A DNA stretch of 64,000 nucleotides from Pomphorhynchus laevis (taxonomy: Eukaryota > Acanthocephala > Palaeacanthocephala > Echinorhynchida > Pomphorhynchidae): assembly GCA_012934845.2 (NCBI GenBank), contig WNNJ02002804.1, positions 1 through 64,000 of the forward strand. Reading direction: 5' to 3'. Shown in pieces: positions 32,041 to 44,000 of the stretch. The position numbers were made by a program, and so were the translations under genes. How positions within the stretch are numbered: position 1 is the first letter of the stretch; each line of letters begins with the position of its first letter. Below the pieces are notes generated by a model, which did no database searches, had not been told where the DNA came from, and saw only the letters and a program-made list of their open reading frames with translations.

Positions 32041-33440
32041 CTAAACAGTTGAAGGAAAATGATCGGGGACAGCGATGATGTCGAGTGGCGGCCAAATGAT
32101 GTGTTGGGACAGTTGAGGTGAGCTTGTAGTCGTAGTTGGATAGAATGTTGATGAACCGGATGGAATAGGTGGAAAAGGGGCGGTCGAGGTAGATGTTGAA
32201 GTCGCCAAGAACGAGTGAATGGATGGAGAACAAAGAACAGTGGGACAGGTGTCAGCAAGTTCGGTAAATAAGGGAGATAGGAGCTGATGAACTAGGACAG
32301 TATACAATGTCGATATTCAGAGTGATCGGGCTATAAGAACGACAAGTGAGCAATTTAAAAGAGCAAGGACAAAGGAAAAGTAATTTTGCGATGAGACGCG
32401 GGGTGACGGGCGAATGCGACGATGCGTCATGATTATATAATTTAGAATGGGATGAGCTGAGGGGGCGGGCGGATTCGACTAGTGAGCAACTAACAGAGAT
32501 CAGACGTCGAATGGAGAGGTCTTCGGAATCTGAGTGCCAAGATTCGGTGAGGGAGAAGAGATCGATGGATTGGTCGGTGAATAGGTTGAGGATAAGATTG
32601 GATTTATTGAGAATAGATCTAGTATTGAGGAGACCGAGGCGGAAACCGTGTGTGGAGGTGAAAGAGCCTAGCGGGGAAGACACGTAGGTGAGATGGAGCG
32701 CTATCGAATTTTGGGGCAAGTGTGGTCAACTTGAAATTTTTCGTTTATATTTCGGATGGAGAGAGATGCTTAGCCGTTTTCCTCGCAACATAGTTATTCG
32801 ATGCGGACAGAAGAGAGTTGAGAGATTTCGGAAGGGGTGTGATCGGGGATAAATTCGAGTTGTTGAAGATGACATGAGTTTAAATCGTAGAGAGAGGACA
32901 GAGGACGTGTGAGAGCGATTCTTGAAAAAATTTCAGGAGAAGAGGCTGAGAAGGATTAGATTGAGATTTGTTTAGGCGGATGAATGCGACAGGACAGATG
33001 TCGTTGAAAAATAATGGTTTATCCGCAGGAACAAGAGAAGATATGATGGATCTGAAGGCGGAAACATCGTTGTCAAGACGTGCTTGTGGAGATTAGGAGG
33101 TGAAAATAGTGATATTGGTAATGATGACGCAATTATCGCTAGAAGGAGCGTTTCCGTGAAAGAGGACGTGTGACGTGAGTGGGTGAGGTCATGATATGAG
33201 AGCTGGGAGTTGAGGATACGAAGAGAATAGGTATGACAGCATGGGACAAAGATGATATGGATAATATAGAGAATGGCAAGCGATGTGAGGAACGATTATG
33301 AGTGTAGGGATCATGGAGGTTGGTTAAGGTGATTTTAATTGATGGATGTAGGTTGTTGAGAGAGACAAGACAAGAGGTACCGGACGGGGTGTCCAAGAGT
33401 GAAGATTACATGGGATGGGAAGTGTATATGGTGACAGAAT
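32041..33440 (-). mobile_element. Family A LINE, ORF1 end and endonuclease fragment
   Basis: Minus strand. 33396-33139 is the ORF1 middle (L-N-N-L-H-P-S-I-K-I). The conserved ORF1 C-terminal block follows, then 32719-32252 with the endonuclease start (F-R-L-G-L-L-N-T-R-S-I-L-N-K-S, L-T-E-S-W-H-S-D-S-E-D-L) and 32258-32036 with L-V-L-G-D-F-N-I-Y-L-D-R. Many shifts. It stops at 32041, before the linker. Confidence 0.8.
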
Positions 33441-34234
33441 CACAAAAAAGCAAGTATTTGTTTGCAATTTATAAATTATTCAAGAGTTATTTTGGATAGA
33501 CTAAACGCTACACAAACAGATTTATTTAATAATATGGCCAAATATAATAAGGTCATGATAAAAATGAAAGCTGACATTACGTTCCTGAACTTCTTATACT
33601 ATTTATCAATTAAAAATAATGTCAAGTAAACATACAATCTCATAAATGCTCATGTGAATTATAGTTACTACATTATAGTAGAATTATTGAATGAAGCGTG
33701 GTAGAGAATAGTGTCATCGGTCTACTAAGTCAGAAAATGTACGATCTTAAACTTGTGAAGCATAGCAGAAAAATATTTTGGGAGACAAGCCGTAATCACC
33801 TCCAAGACTGTATATAATAGGGTGGTTTATAACGTTAAAAGACGAGGAAATATCAAGACAAATATTTATATTGCAAAGTATTTTTTGCCAAGTATTTTGT
33901 CACAACGTAGAAGCAAATAATCATGAACGCTGACATGCTAGTTTGGTTATATAATGAGGGTGAGAAGCAAATTAAAAATATGTAAGCACATTAAATGAAC
34001 GAATATATGAAACTACTTGGATTACATAGTGTGTGAAGAAGAAGTTAGGAAATTATTAGAAATTTTGAAGTAGAACGGTATGATACAGGAAAATAAATGT
34101 TAAAAGACAATGTTTTTACAATATGCTGAATAATGGCATATTTTTCCAGCACCATTTTGAATATAAAAATCAAAAATTGTTGTAATTAAAGCGAATATTA
34201 GTGGGAGACGTTTAAATGGGTTAGTAGCAAATCT
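33441..34234. other. AT-rich stretch, nothing recognised
   Basis: No open frame of note. Its last part leads into the C-terminal block of LINE B2 ORF1, so some of it may be decayed ORF1 of that element. Confidence 0.4.
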
Positions 34235-35053
34235 AACGGTGATGGAGTTAATACAAATTCACTTTCGACTTAAAGATTATCCACATCGTATTCCTAAGGA
34301 TCTGAGTCTCGAAGATCGTTGAAAGTTGAAAGAAGCAAAAACAGAATTACGAAACCGGCTATCTGAAGGTGAAACGAACTTATGCATACGAAATTTTCAG
34401 GTTGTCAAATGGCGCACAGTAGTTCGTTGGAATCCCATAACGATCAACAGCGTCACTTAGCAGAATCCAGTTTAAATCTTGCTAGTTCGTCTGGAAAAGG
34501 TAGTTTCAACAGTCATTCATCGCAACTCTTGGGTAGCGTTAGTTTCAATTATAATCTGGGGCACTTAGTTTCATTCAACAAATTATTCACCGTTCCTAGT
34601 AATCCCTTACCACAACCCACACGCTATTTATCGATCGGGTATTCTAATCTTCGTAGTTTGCCTGCTCAAATAGTGGAGATGAAGTATCACATGCTTTCTC
34701 ATTCGTATGACATTTTCTGCGTTACTGAATCCTGGTTGCATCAATATATTGTCGATACCACTGTGAACATTCCTGGATTTCGCCTTCTACGAAACGACAG
34801 GATATCAGGTAGGCGAGATGGCGGTGTCGCCGCATATGTCAGAGAAAATTTCCTCGTATCTGAGGTGTTGAATGTTTGTGACCCTTTTGGGTCGTTTGAG
34901 ACTCTATGCTATCGTATCGATCACTCAGCTACCAGTATGAATTTCTGCGTCGTGTATCAATCTCCGTCAGTAATTAAAAATAACGATTTATTTTAACGTG
35001 GCAAATGCGTGCCAGCGCACGCTTACATGACCACAACAAAACAAGACTGTGAA

Positions 35054-37952
35054 TCAGGTGTCGAGAAGGTGTGAACGGAGGAGGTGTTTGAATGTGATAA
35101 AGGAGGGAGCGCGGCGGACGTCGAGAGGAGGTTGATTCCAGGCGAGTGAGGCGGCGACGAGGAAGGATCGGAGACCGTAGTTGTTGGAGTAATTAGGAAT
35201 GTGGAGTAAGAGGGTATGACAGGAACGAAGCGATAGCGAGGTGGGGCGAGTATCGTCTAAGAAAGGAAGGTTGATGAACGATGGGGAGCCGACAGCGATG
35301 AGACGAAAAGTAACGAGAAGAAGGCGGAGTTTGATGCGGATGTGGATGGTGGGCCAGGAGAGTTGGGCAAGATATGTGGATGTGTGGTCGAAGCGACGGA
35401 GACGAAAGAGCACTCGAACGGCGGTGTTGATTATTCGTTGTAGGGGTAGGATTATGGATTTTGGAGAATTGGCGAAAAGGCTAAGGCAGTAATCGATTTT
35501 AGGGAAAAGAAGCGATAAAAGAAGAGACATACAAGAACGGAAGTCGATAAGGGGGCGGATACGGCGGATGTCACGGAGAATTAAGTTAGACGAGCGGACC
35601 TTGTCACGGACGAAGGGTTTAAGGGAAAGGTGATCATCGAAATGGAAGCCTAAGAAAGTGAGATTGTGGACTATAGGGATGATCGATGAGGCAAAAGAAA
35701 CAATGGGATGAGATATGTTTGGTTTACGGGGGAGGATCCACATTATTTTGGACTTTTCGGGGTTTAGAACGAGATGGAGATTGGAGAGACGTTTGTAGAT
35801 AGAAGAAAGACAGTTGGAGGCAGAAATTCCGATATCGTGTATGCGATGTGCGGGTGCATGAGCATAGATTAGAATGTCATCGGCGTATTGCATGACGTTA
35901 AAGGAGTAAGGTTTGATAAACGGAGATAGATCGCCAAGCAGAAGAGAGAAAAGCATAGGACCTAGGACTGAACCTTGTGGGACCCCGCAAAAAATAGGGA
36001 TGGGAGGGGAGGATGATGAATTAGAACAGACGCGAAAGGAACGGTCGGATAGGTATGAGGCGAACCATGCTACGGAGGAGGAAGAAAATCCGTAATCATA
36101 ACGAAGGCGAGAAAGGAGGACGGAGTGGTCGACAATGTCGAATACGGAGGAGAGGTCGAGGGAGATAAGAACACTATATAGAGCCTTGTCTCGAGAAATG
36201 AGTAAGTCGTTGTACACTTTTATGCATGCGATTTCTGTCGAGTGATTAGAGCGGAAAGCGGATTGGAAAGGAGGGTACAGATTGGATGAGGAGAGATAAG
36301 CGTTGATTTGTATTAAGATGAGGCGTTCTAAGAGCTTAGAAAGAGTAGGGAGTAGTGAAATGGGGCGATAGCTAGAAGGAAGGGAGGGGTCGAGCGATTG
36401 TTTCTTTAAGGAGGGGACGAACGATTGCGGATTTCCAGTGTGAAGGGAAGATACGACTGCGGATGGACGAGTTAAACAAGGTTGTGAGAAATGGGGATAT
36501 CGATGAGCATATATATTTTAATATGTGGGTAGGCAGGGGATCGGCAGGTGAGGTTTTGTTGGGCAAGGACATGAGGACAGATGATACTTCTGTAGGTGAG
36601 ACAGGGAGAAGATGAAAGAGTTCCGGAAGGATGAGGCTAGGCGGGGCAGAGTGGGATAGGATGGAGACCGGGGTGTGAGAGAGCAGCGTGGATACTTTAG
36701 TCTGGAGAAATGACGAATAATCATTAGCATTGATGTTGCACGGCGTAGAGGAACGAGCCAGGATTGAGTTAAAAGTATGCCAGAGAGTCTTAGAGTTGAA
36801 TGAAGTGATGATTTTATGCTGCCAGAAGGAGTTGCATTTGGTACGTAGTAGGTTGAGATGAGACCGGCGAAGAGCAAGATAGGAATCACGGAAAGACGGA
36901 GTGATCGAGCGGAAATCGCGTCTGAGAGAGCGGTGATAGACTCGAAAAGCATGGCGGAGTCGACGCTTTGAGAGTAGGCATTGGATGTCAAACCATGGGG
37001 CACGGTGCAAGCGACGGTGTGGGTGAGACTTGAAGGGCAAGAGAATATCGAGAATGGATGTGAGTTCAGAGTCGAAAAGAAAGGCGAGATCGTGAGGAGA
37101 TGAATATGTTATTGTGGGTAATGATAGAGACGATTTGAGTAAGGCAGAGCGGAGAAGGGAGAGGTCAAGATTTCTCCAAGGGCGACGTAGGATTGTAGGT
37201 GTGTGAGGAGGGGTGTGGTTGCGAGTGAGATCAAGGGTGATAAGAAAGTGATCGGATAGACCAGGATCAGAGATGGACAGTGAGGTGTAGGCAGCAAAAT
37301 GATCGGGGACAGCGATGATGTCGAGTGCCCCACCAAGTATATGTGTGGGGCAGTGGAGATTAGTTTGTAATTGTAGTTGGATAGAATGTTGATGAAGCGG
37401 ATGGAATCTGTGGAAGAGGGGCGGTCTAGGCGGATGTTGAAGTCGCCTAGAACGAGTGAAGAGATTGAGGACAAAGAACAATGAGAAAAGAGGTCAGCGA
37501 GTTCGGTAAAAAATAAGGCTGTAGGAGCTGATGAACCAGGACGGTATACAATGGCGAGATCTAGAGTGATCGGGTTAGAATAACGACAAGTGAGCAATTC
37601 AAAAGAGCAAGGACTGAAAGGGGGATTGATTTTGCGAAGAGACGCTGGGTGACGCGCGAATGCGACGATGCCGCCATGATTAGAGAATTTAGAAGGGCAT
37701 GAGCTGAGGGGGCGAGGCGGATTCGACTAGGGAGCAACCGGCAGAGAGCAGACGGCGAATGGAAAGGTCGTCGGAATCTGAGTGCCAGGATTCGGTGAGG
37801 CAGAAGAGATCGATGGATTGCTTGGTGAATAGGTTGAGGATAAGATCGGATTTATTGAGAATAGATCTAGTGTTGAGGAGACCGAGGCGGAAACCGTGTG
37901 CTGTGGCGAAAGAGTCTAGTGGAGAAGACACATAGGAGAGATGGAGCGCCAT
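35054..37952 (-). pseudogene. Family A ORF2 (endonuclease and reverse transcriptase), copy A-e
   Basis: Endonuclease: F-R-L-G-L-L-N-T-R-S-I-L-N-K-S (37952-37689), C-L-T-E-S-W-H-S-D-S-D-D-L, then after a shift Y-R-P-G-S-S-A-P and L-V-L-G-D-F-N-I-R-L-D-R (37597-37350). Then G-A-L-D-I-I-A-V-P-D-H and D-P-G-L-S-D-H-F-L-I-T (37481-36372), the nuclease C-terminal half. Linker: H-R-A-P-W-F-D-I-Q-C. Reverse transcriptase: P-N-K-T-S-P-A-D-P-L, then in the last frame (36217-35054) L-I-S-L-D-L-S-S-V-F-D-I-V-D-H, G-V-P-Q-G-S-V-L-G-P, M-Q-Y-A-D-D-I-L-I-Y, and the thumb L-N-P-E-K-S-K-I-M-W. The C-terminus ends F-I-T-F-K-H-L-L-R. About three frame changes; otherwise all catalytic motifs are present. Confidence 0.88.
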
Positions 37953-39070
37953 CGAATTTTTGGACGGGTGTGGACAACTTGAAAATTTCCGTCTATGTTT
38001 CGGATGGAGAGTGATGTTTCGCCGTTTTCCTCGCGACGGCGTTTTTCGATGCGGGCTGAAGAGATTTGAGCGATTTCAGAAGGGGCGCGATCGGGGAAAA
38101 TTCGAGTGGTTGAAGATGACATGAGTTTGAATCGTTGAGAGAGGACAGAAGACGCGTGAGAGCGATGCTTGAAAACAATTTTTAGGAGAGGGGGCTGGGA
38201 AGGATTAGATTGAGAAGATTTCTTTAGACGGATGAATGCGACAGGAGAAATGTCCTTGAAAAAGGATGGTTTATCCGAAGGAACAATAGACGAGAGGATT
38301 GATCTGAAGGCGGAAACATCGTGGTCCAGACGTGCTTGTGGAGATAAGGATTTAGAAGGCGTGATATTAGTAACAATGACGCAACGATCGCGAGAAGCAA
38401 AGCGCTTCCGTAAAGGAGGACGACTGACGTGAGTAGGTGAGATCACGATAGAAGAGCTGTCAGTTGATGATTTGGAGGGATTTGGTTTGACGACGGGAGA
38501 CATAGAGGATAATGATAATAAAGAGGGTGGCAAGCGATGTGAGGAAAGGTTATGAGTGGAAGGATAGTGGAGGTTGGTGGAGGTGATTTTGATTGATGGA
38601 TGCAAGGTATTGAGGGACGAGACGGGAAGGACGGGACGTGGGGTGTCGGGGAGTGAATATACATTAGTTGTAACAATTTGCGGCTCCGTCACTGTCTTGG
38701 TAGATTTATCATAAACTTGACAAAATTCATCTTGCTGCGATACAGTTTGCGGCTTCTTCACTGTCTCAGTAGATTTGTCAGAAATTTGAGAAATTCGATC
38801 ATGCTGCGATGCCATTTCCAATTGCTCTAATCGTTTTATTATCAAGTTGATTTGTTTCGCCGCACAGAATCCGCAGTAGAACGGTGGCCCGCCACAAGTT
38901 TCCTGACCCAAAGCACAATTATGCGTTACTGATGTCCAGATTTGACAGCCGCTAGCGGAGCATTCCACTTGTATGTTCTCGAGCTTGCCGGTTTTATCGG
39001 TATCAACAGAGATTGCTCGCTTGGCTTTTGGTAGATTTTTCTTCTTGGCTCCATTAACTGTAGGTTGCAA
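37916..39070 (-). CDS. Family A ORF1, intact 384-codon zinc-cluster protein
   Basis: Uninterrupted frame from ATG 39070. After a basic start (G-A-K-K-K-N-L-P-K-A-K-R) comes a cysteine cluster at residues about 35-75: V-E-C-S-A-S-G-C-Q-I-W-T-S-V-T-H-N-C, then F-Y-C-G-F-C-A-A. A short region with L-I-I-K-R-L-E-Q-L-E-M-A may be a coiled coil. Residues about 130-290 are Ser/Pro/Thr-rich. The C-terminal third is charged and conserved among family A copies (A-F-I-R-L-K-K-S, L-L-K-I-V-F-K-H-R-S-H-A, F-Q-V-V-H-T-R-P-K-I-R-W). ORF1 proteins of this group are taken to coat LINE RNA. The intact frame suggests recent activity. The start codon could also be a later in-frame Met. Confidence 0.85.
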   Translation of the reverse strand: MQPTVNGAKKKNLPKAKRAISVDTDKTGKLENIQVECSASGCQIWTSVTHNCALGQETCGGPPFYCGFCAAKQINLIIKRLEQLEMASQHDRISQISDKSTETVKKPQTVSQQDEFCQVYDKSTKTVTEPQIVTTNVYSLPDTPRPVLPVSSLNTLHPSIKITSTNLHYPSTHNLSSHRLPPSLLSLSSMSPVVKPNPSKSSTDSSSIVISPTHVSRPPLRKRFASRDRCVIVTNITPSKSLSPQARLDHDVSAFRSILSSIVPSDKPSFFKDISPVAFIRLKKSSQSNPSQPPLLKIVFKHRSHASSVLSQRFKLMSSSTTRIFPDRAPSEIAQISSARIEKRRREENGETSLSIRNIDGNFQVVHTRPKIRWRSISPMCLLH

Positions 39071-39094
39071 TAGTTTACGATTTTTAAATAATTG

Positions 39095-39240
39095 TAAGTA
39101 GTTAATTGTAAGTAGTTCGCGTTAGTAGTAGCGAGCGGATGTCGTCGATGGTTGTCGATGGTTGTCGATAATTGTCAAGCGGATGGTTGTCGATGGTTGT
39201 CGTTAGTTGTCGTCGAAGGTTGTCGTTTGGTTGTCGTTGT
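39095..39240 (-). repeat. Minisatellite in the family A leader
   Basis: On the minus strand, about ten imperfect 10-13-bp units built on ACAACCATCG and ACGACAACC, between the shared leader motif and ORF1. Confidence 0.8.
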
Positions 39241-41085
39241 ATTTATGTAAGTAATGTATTTACTTTAGATTGTGTATATTAATCTCTCAAACTTTTTTAG
39301 CTGTCAATTGCAGACACTATTTAACTAAAACTTATTTTACAATCAGTATGTTCCTCCCTTCACTTTATTCTATTGGGTGATTTTTATCTTCAACGATCTA
39401 GATGGTCAGACTTTGTCTTTTCTGATGGTGGTTCCACGGAAAGGGAAATATCTGAGTTCCTAGCTGAGGAACTCATGCTGATTCAGCACGTACAAGAACC
39501 AACTTGCATAACTTCAAAATCGGATTCGGTACTTGATCTAGTGTTTTCCAAATATGTAGGAGACATAATCAAAGTTGATCATATCCCTCCTTTTGTAAGT
39601 AGTGACCACTGCTTGCTCTCCTTGACGGTTGTCCCTTATTCCAGATTCTTTCCACCTAGCTCAAAAACATCCAAACGTCATTGGTCGAAAGTAAGAAAAA
39701 AAGATGTTTTGAGAGCTTACAACTAATTCCCGTGTACTTTCATGAACCCAGACAAGCTATCATTGAATATTATCACTGATTACCCACATAAATTATCTGA
39801 TATTCTTGCCTCTATGCGCGAATCCTCTTATGCTGCTAAGTCACTTGCATGGATAGATTTCGACGTCAGACAACTAATAAGTTCACGAAATTATTTATGG
39901 AAGCTTCAGCGTTTTAATCTAGTTTCTCTGCCAGATATAAATATGTTCGAAATCTTTGTACTAGAGTGAAAGCAACAAAACGATATGCATTCGAATCGTC
40001 TATCGCTAATAATGTAACACGAAATCCAAAACTATTCTGGTCTTATGTTCGTCGTAACAGAACCTTAACAGAGAAATCAAGTATGCCTTTAATACGGAGG
40101 GATGTGTGATAACTTCTCAGAGTGGTATTGTGGAATGCCTTGTTACGTCTTTTTCGCTACCGACAAATAATTCACCTAGAGCTTATATCACTTCGCATGA
40201 TGTAGCATTAGGGCAATCTTCGCGTTTTCTTCCAGTAACGATTAGTGAGATTGTAAGTCAGCTTGATCAGCTTGACCCATTTAGCTCTACCGGCCCTGGT
40301 GACATTTCTCCGTTTCTCTTGAAGAATTTATCTAGGCATTTGACTTCTTTTCTTTTTGCTATTTTTGAGAATAGTTCGACCAGTGGATATGCTCCTGATG
40401 TCTGGAAAACTGCCATCGTAGTTCCGATCCCAAAGAAAACCATTGCAACGGCTTCTACTGACTATAGTAGACCAATCAACCTGATGAGTTTTCTATGCAA
40501 AGTGCTTGAAAGTTGATCGCCACCCGGATCAGGCATCTCTTAAGGGAACTCAGAATAATGTCGTATTCTCAGCACGGTTTCCCCCTGGTCGTTCCTGCTT
40601 AACTAACTTATCGACTTCACGCGAAATGTGGGTTGAGGCGGTCAGTCGCTGCCAATCAATCAATGTGGTATTCATTGACTTTTCAAGAGCATTCGATCGG
40701 GTGCCGCATGAGAGCTTGGCAGCATTACTATTTAACTACGGCATTCCTGTAATGTTGTGTAAGTGTGTTCAAGATTTCCTACGTAATCGATTCTTTAGAG
40801 TGAGGGTTGGCACCCATCTTTCCACTCCCAGACGCGTTTACTGTGGTGTTCCGCAGGGTACCATACTAAGACCTCTGCTGTTTATTGTGTTCCTTAATGA
40901 TTTTTTGCTGCGCATTCAGATTCCCTGTCTTGCTTTTGCTGACGACCTCAAACTATGGTATGTAGATGATATTGATCCGCCTTGCATTTCCATACAGGAA
41001 GATCTTAATGAAAGATACCGATGGAGTGAGGCTACTTCCTAATTTCATGCGGCCACATGAAATTATGAAGGCGTTGGAATGACCG

Positions 41086-44000
41086 TCATTTTCGCCTAGG
41101 AACTTCAATTCTTAATGTCGTTATGGAGTATAGTGATCTGGGAGGAGAGAATGATGAATTTGAACAGACTCGAAAAGTACGATCGGATAGATATGAATCA
41201 AACCATGCTATGGAGGAGGAAGAAAAACCGTAATCATAACGAAGGCGATAAAGGAGGATGGAGTCATCGACTATGTCGAATGCGATGAATAGGTGGAGTA
41301 AGAAGAGAACAATATATATATATAGCTTGTCACGAGAAATGAGTAGGTCGTTGTAATCCTTCATCCATTCGATTTATGTGGAGTGATTAGAGCGGAAAGC
41401 GGATTGGAAAGGAGGGAACAGATTGGATGAAGAGAGATAAACTTTGATCTTTATTAATATGACGCGTTCTAAGAGTATAGAAAGAGTATGAATGAGTGAA
41501 ATGGGGTGATAGCTAGAAAGAAGGGGTCGAGCGATTGTGTTTTAAGGAGGGAACGAACTATGGCGGATTTCCATTGTGAAGGAAATATACGTTTGAGGAT
41601 GTCGAGTTAAACAAGGTGGTGAGGAAATGGGATATCGACGAGCATATGGATTTAAGTATGGGGGTAGGCAGTGGATCGGTAGGTTAGGTTTTGTTGGGCA
41701 AGGAAATGAGGACAGATGAGACTTCGGTAGATGAGACAATGAGAAGATGAAAGAGTTCCGGGAGGAGGATGCTATGCTGGGCAGAGTGGGATAGGATGGA
41801 GACTGAGTTGTGAGAGAGCAACGTGGATGCTTTGTTCAGGAGAAATGAAGAATAATTGTGGGGATTGATGTTGCAAGGCCAAGAGGAGCGAACAAGGATT
41901 GGGTTAAAAGTATGCCAGAGAGTCTTAGAGTTGAATAAAGTGATGATTTTATGTTGCGAGAAAGAGTGGCATTGGGTACGTAGTAGTTTGAGATTAGATC
42001 GGCGAAGAGCAAAATAGGAATCACGGAAAGACGGAGTGATCGAGCGAAAATCACGTTTGAGAGAGCGGTGATAGACTCGAAAAGCATGACGGAGTCGACG
42101 CTTTGAGAGTAGGCATTAGATGTCAAATCATGGAGCACGGTGCAAGCGACGGTGTGGGTAAGACTTGAAGGGCAAGAGAAGATTGAGTGGATGTGAGTTC
42201 AGAGTCGAAAAGAAAGACGACATCGTGATTAGATGATGATGTTATTGTAGGAGAAAATAGAGACGATTTAAGTTTGACAGAACGGAGAAGAGGGAGGTCA
42301 AGATTTCTCCAAGGGCGATGTAGAATGGTAGGTGTGTGAAGCGTGGACTAGTTGGAAGTGAAATCAAGGGTGACGAGATAGTGATCGGATAGACTTAGTA
42401 AGATATGGACAGTAAGGTGTAGACAGCATATCGATCGGAGACAGCTATGATATCGAGTGTCCCGCCAAGGATATGTGTGGGGCAGTGGAAATGGGTTTGC
42501 AGTTATAGTTGGATAGAATGTTGATAAACTGGATGTACTCGGTGGAAGAGGGGCAGTCGAGGCGGATGTTGAAGTCGCCAAGAACGATTGAAGGGATGGA
42601 GGACAAAGAACAGTGGTACAGAAGGTCAGCGAGTTCGTTAAAAAATAAGGAGGTAGGAGCAGATGAACCAGGACTGTATACAATGGCGAGATCCAGAGTG
42701 ATCGGGTTTTTGAAAAACGACAAGTGAGCAATTTAAGAGAGCAAGTACTGAAAGGGAAAGTGATTTTGTGAAGAGACAAGGGTGACGGGCGAATGCGGCA
42801 ATGCCGCCATGATTAGAGAATTTAGATGGGAATGATCTTAGGGGTTGCGTTTTTGACTAGTGAGCATCCGGCAGAGAGCAGACGGTGAATAGAGAGGCCA
42901 TCGGTATCTGTGCCCTGATTCGGTGAGGCTGAAGAGGTCGATGGATTGCTTGGTGAATAGGTTGAGTATAAATTCGGATTTATGGAGAATAGATCTAGTG
43001 TTGAGGAGACCGAGGCGGAAACCGTGTGTGGTGATGAAAGCGTTTGGCGAAGATGGCGCGCCCTCGAATTTTGGGGCGGGTTTTGACAACTTGAAAATTT
43101 CCGTTGATGTTTCGGATGGAGAGAAATGTTTTGCCGTTTTCCTTGCGACGGTGTTTTGCGATGCGGACAGAAGAGAGTTATGCGATTTTGGAAGTGGTGC
43201 AATCAGGGTAAATTTGAGTTGGTGAAGAGGATATGAGTTTAAATCGTGTTGAGAGGACAGAGAACGCGTGCGAGCGATGCTTGAAAAAAATTTTAGGAGT
43301 GGGTGCAGAGAAAGATTAGATTGAGAAGATTTGTTTATCGGATGAATGTAACAAGAGATATGTCGTTGAAAACTGATGGTTTATCCGCAGTAAGAAGAGA
43401 CGAGAAGATGGATCTTAAGGCGGAAACATCGTGGTCGAGACGTGCTTGTGGAAATTAGGAGGTGGAAAGTGTTATTTTATTGACGATGATTCAACGATCG
43501 CGAGAGGGATAGCGTTTTCTTAAAGGAGGATGAGTGACGTGAGTAAGTGAGATCACGATAGAACTGGCAGTGTAGAATATTGAGGTAGTAGGTGTGACAA
43601 TGGGAGACATATAGGATAATGATAATAAATAGGGTGGCAAGCGATGTGAGGAAGGGTTATTAGTGGAAGGATCGTGGAGGTTTGTGGATGAGATTTTGGT
43701 TGATGGATGTAGGTTATTGAGAAATGAGACAGGAAAGACGAGACGGGGTGCCGTGGAGTGAAAATGTTATGGAACGGGAAATGTATATGGTGGCAGGGTC
43801 AGTGGGTGGAGAAAGGACATTAGAAACGACGGGGGTAGTTTTAGTGGAGTGTTTGGATATTGATATGTGCTTATTCGAGAGTTTGCGGATTAATTTGTTT
43901 GCACAAAAACCACATAGGAAGTCTCCTTTGGACTTATTGTTCTCACAGGCGATTATTGTCCAGACGCTGCAGTCTTGTGTCGAGCACTGTACTTGCAGTT

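Larger units (their letters stand above)
34973..39342 (-). mobile_element. Family A LINE, full-length or nearly so (copy A-e)
   Basis: 4370 bp with 6-bp direct repeats TCAGTA at 34967-34972 and 39343-39348. Taking it out restores the LINE B2 frame (Q-S-P-S-V then C-S-S-L-H). Order on the minus strand: leader (39342-39071) with the shared motif and ACAACCATCG-type minisatellite, intact ORF1 (39070-37916), ORF2 from 37952 overlapping ORF1 by 37 bp, and a short 3' region ending in TTGCCACGTTAAAATAAATC. ORF2 has about three frame changes. It is the best reference copy of family A here. Confidence 0.92.
34235..41040 (+). mobile_element. CR1/Jockey-like LINE 'B2', interrupted by family A copy A-e
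   Basis: Two blocks, 34235-34972 and 39343-41040. First: the ORF1 end (L-V-A-N-L, L-S-L-E-D-R, then R-N-R-L-S-E-G-E-T) and the ORF2 endonuclease (S-I-G-Y-S-N-L-R-S-L, C-V-T-E-S-W-L-H, G-G-V-A-A-Y-V-R). Second: I-L-L-G-D-F-Y-L-Q-R, L-L-D-L-V-F-S-like V-L-D-L-V-F-S, the linker W-I-D-F-D-V-R-Q, then reverse transcriptase (P-P-G-R-S-C-L-T-N-L, V-F-I-D-F-S-R-A-F-D-R-V-P-H, G-V-P-Q-G-T, A-F-A-D-D-L-K). Few shifts (near 34320, 39950, 40080, 40500). Cut at 41040 just after the catalytic region. Same broad group as LINE D. Confidence 0.85.

Noticed and set aside
35241-35492. Arg-rich plus-strand frames such as 35241-35492, 19556-19807, and minus 56754-56512
   Set aside because: Antisense shadows of the family A ORF2 C-terminus; the same shadow recurs in each copy.
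37993-38432. Frames inside 37993-38432 on both strands
   Set aside because: Shadows of the intact family A ORF1.
41044-41067. AATTTCATG/CATGAAATT inverted repeat at the LINE B2 end
   Set aside because: Only 9-bp arms in AT-rich DNA; too weak to add to the hairpin series, although its place at a breakpoint is suggestive.
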